Origin: Oscillospiraceae bacterium | GTDB taxonomy: Bacteria; Bacillota; Clostridia; Oscillospirales; Acutalibacteraceae | NCBI GenBank assembly: GCA_015066205.1 | Contig: SVOV01000031.1 | Location: 1 to 32,495, forward strand | DNA length: 32,495 nucleotides | Direction of reading: 5' to 3' | In this document: positions 25,484 through 32,495 of the stretch, piece by piece | Layout of the letters: each line of letters starts with the position of its first letter | Numbering within the stretch: position 1 is the first letter of the stretch | Position numbers and translations under genes: made by a program | Notes under the pieces: model-generated | Databases searched by the model: none | Seen by the model: only the letters and a program-made list of their open reading frames with translations | Told to the model about the DNA's origin: nothing

Positions 25484-25506
25484 ATTTATTTAGAATATTC
25501 AGTTAA

Positions 25507-26145
25507 TTACTCTGTTATTACACTAAGACAATAGCCGTCGGAAATCTCACAGAAGCATTTGTTTTCATCATACGAAAAGGACTTTACATTATCCGTTATT
25601 CCCTCGCCTGTCATTTTCACATAAGCCTCCTTGTATGTCCATACTCTGAAAAACCGTTCAAGCACAGCACCGTCTTCAATAAGCCCTACGGGAGCCTGAC
25701 CTAAGAAAACATAGTCCGTATCATTTTTTGTAAATATATGGCGCACAATACCTGCTTTTACCGGCTTTATTTTTTCAATATCGATTCCGACTCTTACAAA
25801 CCGGTTTACTGCGGCGGCAACATACTTTCCCGAATGGGAAATACTGAAATTACAGTCAGCATTCTTAAGATATGGCTTTCCCCCGTCAGAAATGCCGAAT
25901 TTCAGCTCTTTTTCCGAAAGTCCGAGTATTTCACTCAATGCCTTCCTGATAAGCATATCAGCGGCAATACAGCGCTTTTTGTCATCAGCATTTTTTAAAG
26001 CATCGCATTTTGTTCTTCTTTCGGGAGACATAAGAAAATAGGCCGCATTAAACTCAGTGCAGCCTATTTCTTCAATATTTATTTTATAAATGTCTGTGTT
26101 TTCCACGGACTCAGTCCATGTACTTTTCAATAACTTTGATAGCAT
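25507..26145 (-). CDS. Sfp-type 4'-phosphopantetheinyl transferase
   Basis: This transfers phosphopantetheine from coenzyme A to a carrier-protein serine. The protein shows SISHSG (101-106), the metal-binding pair D122 and E124 in VGIDIEKI, and WTYKEAYVK (169-177) with E173 and K177, all diagnostic of the Sfp/AcpT superfamily; the length is typical. Its likely substrate is the carrier protein encoded immediately upstream. The start is unresolved: ATG at 26145 overlaps the carrier-protein gene by 35 bases, while a GTG at 26106, 5 bases after the carrier stop, gives an N-terminus closer to family members. Neither has a clear ribosome binding site, so translation is probably coupled. It is the last gene of the four-gene unit. 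Confidence 0.92.
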   Translation of the reverse strand: MLSKLLKSTWTESVENTDIYKINIEEIGCTEFNAAYFLMSPERRTKCDALKNADDKKRCIAADMLIRKALSEILGLSEKELKFGISDGGKPYLKNADCNFSISHSGKYVAAAVNRFVRVGIDIEKIKPVKAGIVRHIFTKNDTDYVFLGQAPVGLIEDGAVLERFFRVWTYKEAYVKMTGEGITDNVKSFSYDENKCFCEISDGYCLSVITE

Positions 26146-26338
26146 CTGCTACAGTTTCGAGCCCCATTGCTTCTTTATCGGGAATTTCAACATCGAATTC
26201 CTCTTCAATATCAACAGCAAGGTTTACAAGCTCAAGAGAATTAAGTCCGAGATCCTTGCGGATGTTGGTTTCAAGAGTGATACTCTTGGGATCCATATCA
26301 ACAAATTCACAAATAATCTCTCTCATTTTATCAAGCAT
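26111..26338 (-). CDS. Acyl/peptidyl carrier protein
   Basis: This 75-residue acidic helical protein carries S34 in LGLNSLELV, the serine that receives the phosphopantetheine arm. I chose the ATG at 26338 because GGAGGAAG lies 7 bases upstream; the longer frame starting at 26386 only adds unrelated residues. It lies 19 bases after the AMP-ligase and overlaps or abuts the phosphopantetheinyl transferase, so it is a dedicated carrier of this pathway rather than the fatty acid synthase ACP, which normally sits among fab genes and reads DSLD. Confidence 0.93.
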   Translation of the reverse strand: MLDKMREIICEFVDMDPKSITLETNIRKDLGLNSLELVNLAVDIEEEFDVEIPDKEAMGLETVADAIKVIEKYMD

Positions 26339-26357
26339 TTTTTCTTCCTCCGCGGAT

Positions 26358-28094
26358 TTATTTATTTTCTGCATAGTAACGCTCAATTACTTTGCTTCTT
26401 ATTACTTTTCTTGTGGAATTTATTTCAAATTCCTTTGTGGTAATATAGGTATCCTGAACTCTCTTATAAGCGGTAAGCTCTTTATTTGCTTCAAGAATGT
26501 CCTTTTCAACCATTTCCTTTATTTCTTCCTCTGACTTGTTGTCAACATCCTCGGGACTTACATAGAAGGCACCTGCAATGATCTTCTGCTTTCTTCCGCC
26601 GACTTCCTTTTCAGCTTCAAAAACAACAACATCGTGAAGGTAGTCAACAGCTTCCATATAATAGCTTTCAACCTCTTCAGGGAAGATATTTTTGCCGTTA
26701 TCAAGAATGATAAGATTCTTCTTTCTTCCTACGACATAGAGTCTTCCGAGCTCATCCGTTCTGCCGTAATCACCGGTCTTGAACCAACCGTCCTCAAAAG
26801 AAGCGGCTGTTGCAGCCTCATCCTTATAGTAGCCCTTTGTAACATTTTCACCTGTTATCCAGATCTCACCTACACCCTTTTCATCGGGATCGTGAATCTT
26901 GAATTTTGCCTTGGGGAACGCATAACCTGCGCAATCAGGGAAATTACCGGCATCAAGGTTAAGAGTGACTGTAGGAGATGATTCCGTAAGACCGTAGCCG
27001 TTATAAATTGTAAAGCCGAAATCACAAAGGCACTTGATGTATTCAACTCTTGTGGGAGCACCGCCGCAGGACATTGTGGGGAATTTTCCGCCGAATTTTT
27101 CTGCGATGGTCTTGAAGAATACATGTCTGAGATCGATTCCGTGGCGTCTTAATGCATTACTTAATTTAAGAAGCTTTCTGAGAATCTTTGCTCTTCCGGT
27201 ATTTTCTGCTGTTCTCCAAATAGTAGTATAAATTGTATCAATAACAAGAGGAACTATAGCCATTGCATCGGGCTTATAGAACTGAACATTATTCATAAAG
27301 TTCTTAAGAGAATCATTTATAAATACAGGGCAGTTCATATAAAGAGATGTAAGAATATTACAGCTGAATTCATAAACATGGTTCATCGGAAGAAGAGAAA
27401 TAGAGCTGTACTGGGTCTCTATTGTTTCAAGAACACCGTCGGCATTCTGTGCAAAATTGCCGTGAGTAAGCATTACGCCCTTATTAGCACCCGTAGTACC
27501 GGATGTAAATACGATAGCAGCAAGATCATCCTTATTGATCTGCATCTTTATATAAGAATCATCGCCGCCTGCAATAAGTGCTTTTCCTTTTTCAACAAGC
27601 TCATCAAAGAAAAGGAAATCACCGTCGAGCTTTCTGTTTGTGCATACAGCTGCAACACATCTTTCATCGTGCTCAAGGTGGTATTTCGCTGTTTCCTTAT
27701 ATGCACGGGAGAAGAACACAGCATCAACATCAGCCTTCGTAAAAAGACCGCTGATATCAGCATCAGTAAGCTCTTTATCAACAGGCACTGCAACACCGCC
27801 GCCGCATACTGTCGCAAAGAAGGTAACGACCCACTGATATGAATTTTCACTGAGAATACCGATGTGCTTTCCCATAAGTCCCATAGACTTAAGAGCAGTA
27901 CCCAGAGCGAAAACATCCTCACGGAATCTTTTGACTGTATAATTAATAACCTGATCTTTTTTCTTTTCGACCATACATATACGCTCGCCGTATATCTCCA
28001 TACGCTCGATAAGCATTTTAAGAGTAAGAAGCTCACCTGTCATATGTACCGTATGACGAAGGTCATCAATAAGTTTCTTTTCCTTTGGATCCAT
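26358..28094 (-). CDS. AMP-forming acyl ligase (long-chain acyl-CoA/ACP synthetase-like)
   Basis: This activates a carboxylic acid with ATP and probably loads it on the carrier protein encoded next. Motifs of the ANL superfamily are present: TSGTTGANKG (197-206), GYGLTE (366-371), KTGD (439-442), GRKKN (456-460) and a C-terminal catalytic lysine, probably K563 in STRKVIR. The size (578 residues) and the N-terminal part resemble fatty-acid ligases more than amino-acid adenylation domains, but the binding pocket cannot be read by eye. GAGGTG precedes the ATG by about 5 bases. It starts 22 bases after the condensation-like gene. Confidence 0.92.
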   Translation of the reverse strand: MDPKEKKLIDDLRHTVHMTGELLTLKMLIERMEIYGERICMVEKKKDQVINYTVKRFREDVFALGTALKSMGLMGKHIGILSENSYQWVVTFFATVCGGGVAVPVDKELTDADISGLFTKADVDAVFFSRAYKETAKYHLEHDERCVAAVCTNRKLDGDFLFFDELVEKGKALIAGGDDSYIKMQINKDDLAAIVFTSGTTGANKGVMLTHGNFAQNADGVLETIETQYSSISLLPMNHVYEFSCNILTSLYMNCPVFINDSLKNFMNNVQFYKPDAMAIVPLVIDTIYTTIWRTAENTGRAKILRKLLKLSNALRRHGIDLRHVFFKTIAEKFGGKFPTMSCGGAPTRVEYIKCLCDFGFTIYNGYGLTESSPTVTLNLDAGNFPDCAGYAFPKAKFKIHDPDEKGVGEIWITGENVTKGYYKDEAATAASFEDGWFKTGDYGRTDELGRLYVVGRKKNLIILDNGKNIFPEEVESYYMEAVDYLHDVVVFEAEKEVGGRKQKIIAGAFYVSPEDVDNKSEEEIKEMVEKDILEANKELTAYKRVQDTYITTKEFEINSTRKVIRSKVIERYYAENK

Positions 28095-28116
28095 TTTTAC
28101 ACCTCAAAAAAATTTT

Positions 28117-29493
28117 TTATCCGTTAAGGCTGTCAAGAAGCTCGCCGATGGTAATATCGGGATTCTCGATTCCTTTTTCTATGATCTTAAGAGTATTTGT
28201 ATGTAAAGCATCAAGATGCTCGGGAGTGATAAGCTTTACTCTGTACATATAATGAAGCATTAGGCTTTCACTGCGGGGATCGGGATAGCATATTGCATAA
28301 AGAGGACTGAAATATCTTCCGAGATTGTAGGTCTTGAAATCAAACTTGAACTCGGTAAGCTCGGTAACGGGGATGGGAAGCCAGGAGAACATCAGAGCAG
28401 CAGGGCCCTGAATCATAGAAAAGCCGAATATTTCTCTTGACTGATCACGGGCGGCTATATAAGGATATGAAAGATGCTTATAAAGAGAGGTTCTTACATG
28501 AAGGAATTCATCAAGTCCTTCCTGGAAGGTCATATCCTCCGAAAGAACAGTACGCACCTGAATGGGCTGAGCCATACATCCGCCTGTTCTCATATCGGTC
28601 TTTCTGATTCTCTTAGAGCACATAAGCATCTGGAAGCCGTAAGGGTCTCTTCCGTTAAGCCAAGAGAGATGTGTTCTCATACCGAGAAGCATCAGGCTTT
28701 CGGGAGCAACTGAACGGGCCTTGCAGAATTCGAGAATCTTTCTTGAAAGTTCGGGGCTTACCTTTTTCTGAAGCACATCTGCTTTATCAAGAAGAGGATT
28801 ATAAGCAGAGGGAACCTTAAGATCGGGGTTCTTTTTCTTTATGCGTTCTTTTTCAAGGAATTCAGGTCCGTGAACACCGCAATAAGAGGGCTCGCCTGCA
28901 CTTCTGAAATATTCATCATAGAACTGCCTGTCCTTCTCAAAGCGTTCCTTATTGGCACATCTTTCATGCTCTTTAATGATATAATCCTCGTATTTGCAAA
29001 GAGGTGCGGGAAGCTCCGTTCCGTCCTTAAGTGCTTTATATACAGAAAGAAGATCAAGGTAGCATACAAGAATACCCATAGCATCCATTGCCATATGGCT
29101 TACATTGGAGTAAATTCCCTTATAACCGTTATAGCCGTTGAAGAAATAGAATCTGTAGCATTCATCCTTCATAAACTTAACGGGCTTTTTGGCATCCTTT
29201 TCAAAGAATTCATTCTGCTCGGTTTCAGTCTTGAAGGTAAGAATCTTTACCGAATCAAGCTTATACTCATCAAGGAAATACTGCTGGATCTTTTTCCCGT
29301 TCTTTTTGAATCTGAGGCGGAGAGAGTCGTTTCTTTCAATTTCGATATTAAGAGCCTTGAGCAGAGTATTGAAATCAACATCCATATCCACGGAAAAAGC
29401 ACTGGGAATCTGTACTATCTGCTTATGAAGAGTATATTTCTGCATCAGATACATGGTTTCCTGCGAGGGAATAAGATCATAAAATTTACTCAT
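28117..29493 (-). CDS. Condensation-like acyltransferase (NRPS C-domain/PapA/WES superfamily)
   Basis: The 458-residue protein belongs to the chloramphenicol acetyltransferase-like fold in which the second His of HHxxxDG is the catalytic base. Here the motif reads S-H133-M-A-M-D137-A-M-G, so the key His and Asp are kept and the first His is replaced by Ser, as in some stand-alone acyltransferases. It probably joins the carrier-bound acyl group to an amine or alcohol. There is no signal peptide. I chose the ATG at 29493, with AGAGG 8 bases upstream; the ATG at 29526 has none. It is the first gene of the four-gene leftward unit and has a promoter at 29533-29561. Both acceptor and product are unknown. 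Confidence 0.82.
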   Translation of the reverse strand: MSKFYDLIPSQETMYLMQKYTLHKQIVQIPSAFSVDMDVDFNTLLKALNIEIERNDSLRLRFKKNGKKIQQYFLDEYKLDSVKILTFKTETEQNEFFEKDAKKPVKFMKDECYRFYFFNGYNGYKGIYSNVSHMAMDAMGILVCYLDLLSVYKALKDGTELPAPLCKYEDYIIKEHERCANKERFEKDRQFYDEYFRSAGEPSYCGVHGPEFLEKERIKKKNPDLKVPSAYNPLLDKADVLQKKVSPELSRKILEFCKARSVAPESLMLLGMRTHLSWLNGRDPYGFQMLMCSKRIRKTDMRTGGCMAQPIQVRTVLSEDMTFQEGLDEFLHVRTSLYKHLSYPYIAARDQSREIFGFSMIQGPAALMFSWLPIPVTELTEFKFDFKTYNLGRYFSPLYAICYPDPRSESLMLHYMYRVKLITPEHLDALHTNTLKIIEKGIENPDITIGELLDSLNG

Positions 29494-29532
29494 TACAATA
29501 ACCTCTTTTAATACATTATATTTCATTATAAT

Positions 29533-29561
29533 ATTTTATCATAAAGGAAATTTACTTGCAA
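29533..29561 (-). promoter_or_regulatory. Promoter of the carrier-protein pathway operon
   Basis: On the minus strand TTGCAA (29561-29556) and TAAAAT (29538-29533) are 17 bases apart, with the ATG about 40 bases downstream. A second TATAAT-like sequence lies just after it. Confidence 0.55.
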
Positions 29562-29579
29562 CAGGCAAAAGCTGTCTTT

Positions 29580-29597
29580 TTGTGCGATAATGCACAA
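29580..29597. promoter_or_regulatory. Candidate operator upstream of the carrier-protein operon
   Basis: TTGTGC (29580-29585) and GCACAA (29592-29597) form a perfect inverted repeat with a 6-base spacer. It is located 18 bases upstream of the -35 box, where activators often bind. No regulator gene is adjacent. Confidence 0.4.
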
Positions 29598-29664
29598 TTT
29601 TGGAATTTATGATGCTTATTTTCTCTTCATTATAAGGTATTACATAATGTATACCACAGTAATG

Positions 29665-29688
29665 TTAATTACTTGTTAAAGTAATTAA
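29665..29688. repeat. AT-rich inverted repeat
   Basis: TTAATTAC (29665-29672) and GTAATTAA (29681-29688) are perfect inverted copies with an 8-base spacer. It lies directly behind the copA terminator and upstream of the carrier-protein operon; a binding site or simply an AT-rich hairpin. Confidence 0.4.
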
Positions 29689-29691
29689 AAA

Positions 29692-29715
29692 ATCGGAACA
29701 AAATTATGTTCCGAT
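29692..29715 (-). terminator. Intrinsic terminator of copA
   Basis: ATCGGAACA (29692-29700) and TGTTCCGAT (29707-29715) form a perfect 9-bp stem with a 6-nt loop; on the minus strand it is followed by TTTTTT. It lies 8 bases after the stop codon. Confidence 0.85.
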
Positions 29716-29723
29716 CTCATTTT

Positions 29724-29933
29724 TTATTCAATTCCGATAACCTTATAATCCTGTGCAGTTACAGCTTCAATGAGAACACTGTCACCTACATCCTTTGAAA
29801 GAGTAAGCACCGCTGTTCCTTTTTCGTGGCTTACAAGTGCTTCCGATACTCCGTCAAGAGCTTCAAGGGTCTTCTTTACTCTTGCTTCGCAGTGCATACA
29901 CATCATACCTTCAATTTTCATTGTTTTTGTCAT
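29724..29933 (-). CDS. Possible internally initiated CopZ-like copper chaperone (in frame with copA)
   Basis: The last 69 residues of copA form a complete HMA domain with the copper motif M-x-C-x2-C (MMCMHC). The in-frame ATG at 29933 has a perfect GGAGG (29946-29942) 8 bases upstream, as good as any gene start in this window. If used, it would give a free chaperone of normal CopZ size that delivers copper to the pump. An alternative is that this is only a fossil of a separate copZ gene whose upstream stop codon was lost, now read only as part of the fusion. Confidence 0.5.
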   Translation of the reverse strand: MTKTMKIEGMMCMHCEARVKKTLEALDGVSEALVSHEKGTAVLTLSKDVGDSVLIEAVTAQDYKVIGIE

Positions 29934-32225
29934 TGTTTTTTCCTCCGTTACAGAAACTTTTTTTATTATTTTATCCCTCTTCGGGGAAGAAATATTGATA
30001 AAATTAAGTCTTAGGGCATTTGTCACAACAAGAAAGCTTGAAAGACTCATAGCGGCCGCACCGAACATAGGATTCAGTGACCAGTTAAGCAAAGAAATAA
30101 ATGCACCGGCGGCAAGGGGGATTCCAATAAGATTATATCCGAAAGCCCAGAAGAGATTCTGATAAATATTACGAAGCACAGCTCTGCCGAGGCGAATGGC
30201 CCTTACTGCATCGGTAAGAGAGCTTTTTACAAGCACAATATCTGCCGAATCTATTGCAATATCACTTCCCGCTCCGATAGCGATTCCAACATCTGCTCTT
30301 GTAAGAGCGGGAGCATCATTGATCCCGTCACCTACCATAGCCGTAAGACCGTGCTTCTGAAGAGATGCTATAACACTGTGCTTTCCGTCGGGAAGCACAC
30401 CCGCAATAACCTTATCCACACCGGCATTTTTACCGACCGCTTTTGCGGTCACGGGGTTATCCCCCGTAAGCATAACTACATAAAGGCCCATATTTTTAAG
30501 CTGCTTTATGGCTTCGGGAGAATCCTTTTTGATCTCATCAGAAACTGCAATTATTCCGACCAAATTGCCGTCAGCAGCAAAAAGCATAGGCGTTTTTCCC
30601 TCTTCCGACAGGCTCCTTATTAAAGCTTTTTCACTATCGGAAAGAGCAAAGCTCTTTCTTATAAAGCTTTCACTTCCGCCGAGAAGAGAAATATTTCCGA
30701 GACTTGCTCTTACCCCGTTTCCCGGCAGGGTCTCGAAATCGGTAACCTCTGCTTTTTCACAGCCATCTTCATAGGCTTTTCTGCAGATTGCCTTCGCGAG
30801 AGGATGCTCACTTCCCGCTTCAAGAGAATATGCATACCTGAGAAGCTCTTTTTCAGTAAATGCGCCGAAAGGAATTATATCTGTAACAACAGGCTTTCCT
30901 TCTGTAATCGTTCCCGTCTTATCAAGAGCGATTATCTGAATTTTTCCCGCATTTTCAAGGCTTGCGGCGGTCTTAAAGAGAATACCGTTTTTCGCTCCGA
31001 CACCGCTTCCCACCATTATGGCAACAGGGGTTGCAAGCCCCAGTGCACAAGGACAGCTGATGACAAGCACAGAAATTCCTCTTGCAAGAGAAAAACCGAC
31101 ACTTTCGCCTGAAATAAGCCAGATAACAGTTGTTATAAAGGCGATCGCAATTACCACGGGAACAAAGATCCCCGACACCTTATCCGCTGTTTTCGCAACG
31201 GGAGCCTTTGTTGCGGCGGCATCGCTTACGGTTTTTATAATTTTTGAAAGCATCGTGTCACTGCCGACACCTGTTGCCTTACATTCGAGATAGCCTGAAA
31301 GATTGATCGTACCCGCAGAAACAGCTGAATTCTCTTCCTTTTCGACAGGAATACTCTCGCCTGTAAGTGCCGCTTCATTTACTGCCGAATGGCCCTTTAT
31401 TACTTTACCGTCAACAGGAATACTCTCCCCCGCTCTGACGATAAATGTGTCGCCGACTGCAACCTCAGATATATCAACGGTCTTTTCTTCACCGTCTGTA
31501 AGAATATTGGCAGTATTGGGAGTAAGCTTCATAAGTCCCTTAAGGGCATCCGTAGTTTTTCCTTTTGAACGGGCCTCAAGCATTTTTCCGACAGTTATAA
31601 GCGCCGGAATCATTGCCGCAGATTCAAAATAGAATTCGTGAACAAAATGGCCTGCCTCAGCCGTTTCCCCTCGGCTTAAAAGAAATGTGATATAAAAAAG
31701 AATAACCGTGCTGTATACAAACGATACTCCCGAGCCCATAGCTACAAGGGTATCCATATTTGGAGATCTGTTAATTATCCCCTTTATGCCGTTTATGAAG
31801 AATCTTTTGTTTATAATCATTACGGCAATAGAAAGAAGCATCTGAACAAGTCCCAGCCCCGCAGGATTATCATTGAGGAAGAACGGCACGGGAAGAGAAA
31901 TCATATGCCCCATTGAAAAATACATCAGCACAAGTAAAAGGACAACAGAGATCAAAAGTCTGTTTCTCAAGAATCTTTCTTCAGCTTTTTCATCCTTTTC
32001 GGCATTCTTTTCAGTATCAGGCTTTGCTCCCTTGAGAGAGGCTCCGTAGCCTGCCTTTTCTACGGCTGTTATAATTTTTTCATCACTGACATTTCCGTCA
32101 ACGGACATAGAATTTGTCAGAAGGCTCACAGCACAGGACGAAACGCCGTCAAGTGCAGACACAGCCTTTTCAACTCTTGTGCTGCAAGCGGCACAGGTCA
32201 TCCCCGTTACATCAAACTGTTTCAT
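29724..32225 (-). CDS. copA: Copper-exporting P1B-type ATPase with N- and C-terminal HMA domains
   Basis: This pumps monovalent copper (or silver) out of the cytoplasm. The 833-residue protein has an N-terminal metal-binding domain (GMTC11-AAC14), TGES (288-291), the membrane metal site CPC (391-393), the phosphorylation site D435 in DKTGT, an SEHPLAKA segment with the HP motif, and GDGIND (632-637), with about eight transmembrane helices. After the last helices a linker leads to a second HMA domain (GMMCMHC, from about 768). A C-terminal HMA is unusual for CopA, where CopZ is normally a separate gene. Directly before it, inside the reading frame, are a ribosome binding site and an ATG. GGAGG precedes the main ATG by 5 bases. 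It is transcribed from a consensus promoter and has its own terminator. Confidence 0.95.
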   Translation of the reverse strand: MKQFDVTGMTCAACSTRVEKAVSALDGVSSCAVSLLTNSMSVDGNVSDEKIITAVEKAGYGASLKGAKPDTEKNAEKDEKAEERFLRNRLLISVVLLLVLMYFSMGHMISLPVPFFLNDNPAGLGLVQMLLSIAVMIINKRFFINGIKGIINRSPNMDTLVAMGSGVSFVYSTVILFYITFLLSRGETAEAGHFVHEFYFESAAMIPALITVGKMLEARSKGKTTDALKGLMKLTPNTANILTDGEEKTVDISEVAVGDTFIVRAGESIPVDGKVIKGHSAVNEAALTGESIPVEKEENSAVSAGTINLSGYLECKATGVGSDTMLSKIIKTVSDAAATKAPVAKTADKVSGIFVPVVIAIAFITTVIWLISGESVGFSLARGISVLVISCPCALGLATPVAIMVGSGVGAKNGILFKTAASLENAGKIQIIALDKTGTITEGKPVVTDIIPFGAFTEKELLRYAYSLEAGSEHPLAKAICRKAYEDGCEKAEVTDFETLPGNGVRASLGNISLLGGSESFIRKSFALSDSEKALIRSLSEEGKTPMLFAADGNLVGIIAVSDEIKKDSPEAIKQLKNMGLYVVMLTGDNPVTAKAVGKNAGVDKVIAGVLPDGKHSVIASLQKHGLTAMVGDGINDAPALTRADVGIAIGAGSDIAIDSADIVLVKSSLTDAVRAIRLGRAVLRNIYQNLFWAFGYNLIGIPLAAGAFISLLNWSLNPMFGAAAMSLSSFLVVTNALRLNFINISSPKRDKIIKKVSVTEEKTMTKTMKIEGMMCMHCEARVKKTLEALDGVSEALVSHEKGTAVLTLSKDVGDSVLIEAVTAQDYKVIGIE
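29942..29946 (-). promoter_or_regulatory. Internal ribosome binding site inside copA
   Basis: GGAGG on the minus strand lies within the codons for T-E-E, 8 bases before an in-frame ATG and directly ahead of the C-terminal HMA domain. Confidence 0.55.
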
Positions 32226-32248
32226 AATTACCTCCTGACAAAAATAAT

Positions 32249-32266
32249 AGTTAGCATAAACTAACT
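32249..32266. promoter_or_regulatory. Candidate metalloregulator operator of copA
   Basis: AGTTAG (32249-32254) and CTAACT (32261-32266) form a perfect inverted repeat with a 6-base spacer. It begins 3 bases downstream of the -10 box, across the expected transcription start, so a bound protein would block transcription. It does not look like a GC-rich CsoR site or a CopY box (TACANNTGTA); the TTAG/CTAA core is more like DtxR/MntR-type sites. The regulator is unknown. Confidence 0.55.
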
Positions 32267-32269
32267 GTT

Positions 32270-32298
32270 ATTATACACCTGTTTTTATCGTCTGTCAA
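32270..32298 (-). promoter_or_regulatory. Promoter of copA
   Basis: On the minus strand TTGACA (32298-32293) and TATAAT (32275-32270) are perfect consensus hexamers with a 17-base spacer, so strong unless repressed. Confidence 0.9.
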
Positions 32299-32319
32299 CA
32301 ATGCCCTTTTATTAAGCTA

Positions 32320-32349
32320 AAAGGACAAAGGCTTCTGCCTTTGTCCTTT
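32320..32349 (-). terminator. Intrinsic terminator of the gene at the right edge
   Basis: AAAGGACAAAGGC (32320-32332) pairs perfectly with 32337-32349 around a TTCT loop. On the minus strand the stem follows the stop codon at 32357 by a few bases; the T-run is short. Confidence 0.8.
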
Positions 32350-32356
32350 ATTCTAA

Positions 32357-32494
32357 TCAGTTAAAAAGTCTTTCAATGGGATCATAGCCGAGTGCAAAAT
32401 ACTTGAATGCCCAGATAACGGGGCTGAATTTGAAGAATATTGCATCAACTATTGTAACCAGAGTTCTTAAGAATGTGGAAATATCGTGAGTTTC
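32357..32494 (-). CDS. C-terminal end of an unidentified protein (partial)
   Basis: The last 45 codons of a leftward gene are visible, ending in TGA and followed by a strong terminator hairpin. The residues are hydrophobic and aromatic (for example LVTIVDAIFFKFSPVIWAFKY, shortened: VDAIFF...FSPVIWAF), ending in DPIERLFN. No motif is recognisable and the start lies outside the window. A membrane-associated or surface protein is possible. Confidence 0.55.
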   Translation of the reverse strand, partial: ETHDISTFLRTLVTIVDAIFFKFSPVIWAFKYFALGYDPIERLFN

Positions 32495-32495
32495 G

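Noticed and set aside
25507-29493. A modular NRPS or a D-alanylation (dlt) operon
   Set aside because: All domains are on separate small proteins, and there is no DltB-type membrane acyltransferase or DltD; the ligase resembles fatty-acid ligases rather than DltA.
29724-32225. Programmed frameshift in copA as in E. coli
   Set aside because: The C-terminal HMA domain is in the same frame as the pump, so no frameshift is needed; internal initiation explains the signals better.
1-32495. CRISPR array, tRNA, rRNA, riboswitch or prophage genes
   Set aside because: No regular spacer-repeat pattern, clover-leaf sequence, conserved riboswitch core or phage-type gene was found by reading both strands; a dedicated covariance-model search was not possible.

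Overview
The window looks like a chromosomal segment of an anaerobic, Gram-positive gut-type Clostridia bacterium, most likely of the Oscillospiraceae/Ruminococcaceae type. I infer this from the moderate-to-low GC content, AGGAGG-type ribosome binding sites, near-consensus vegetative promoters (TTGACA/TATAAT), an anaerobic sulfatase-maturating radical SAM enzyme, an OmpR-type two-component system with an HtrA protease, and the lack of any oxygen-dependent enzyme. There is no rRNA, tRNA, CRISPR array or intact mobile element. Coding density is high and most genes have recognisable promoters and hairpin terminators.

Layout. 1-247: hairpin-rich DNA without a gene, including a perfect 36-bp palindrome. 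248-3409 (-): a membrane-anchored Cys-type sulfatase and the radical SAM enzyme that would activate it. 3545-7368 (+): a cytoplasmic GH13 alpha-glucan hydrolase, a ketopantoate-reductase-family dehydrogenase and a cysteine-synthase-family PLP enzyme. 7369-7731: a repeat-rich gap. 7732-8817 (+): a membrane-anchored choloylglycine-hydrolase-like amidase. 8883-10710 (-): a secreted beta-propeller protein and a GH43-like five-bladed propeller. 10995-13762 (+): a CrtI/RetSat-like flavoprotein followed two bases later by an FNR-type reductase with its own [2Fe-2S] domain. 14001-17995 (-): response regulator, sensor kinase and HtrA protease. 18095-20872 (-): an orphan secreted protein and galactose mutarotase. 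21181-25444 (+): a MacB-type ABC transporter with a very long coiled-coil insert. 25507-29493 (-): condensation-like acyltransferase, AMP-ligase, carrier protein and phosphopantetheinyl transferase. 29724-32225 (-): copper P-type ATPase with a CopZ-like domain fused at its C-terminus. 32357-32494 (-): the end of a gene that runs off the window.

Most interesting points. (1) 25507-29493 holds a minimal stand-alone carrier-protein pathway (ligase, carrier, transferase, PPTase) that could make an acylated or amidated small molecule. (2) copA carries an in-frame internal ribosome binding site and ATG directly before its C-terminal metal-binding domain, so one reading frame may give both the pump and a free CopZ-like chaperone. 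(3) 10995-13762 looks like a two-component reductase in which the second protein would feed electrons to a CrtI-like enzyme. (4) Two diverged copies of one hairpin-plus-box repeat lie at 7561-7640 and 13911-13997. All functions are read from motifs by eye; no database search was run.
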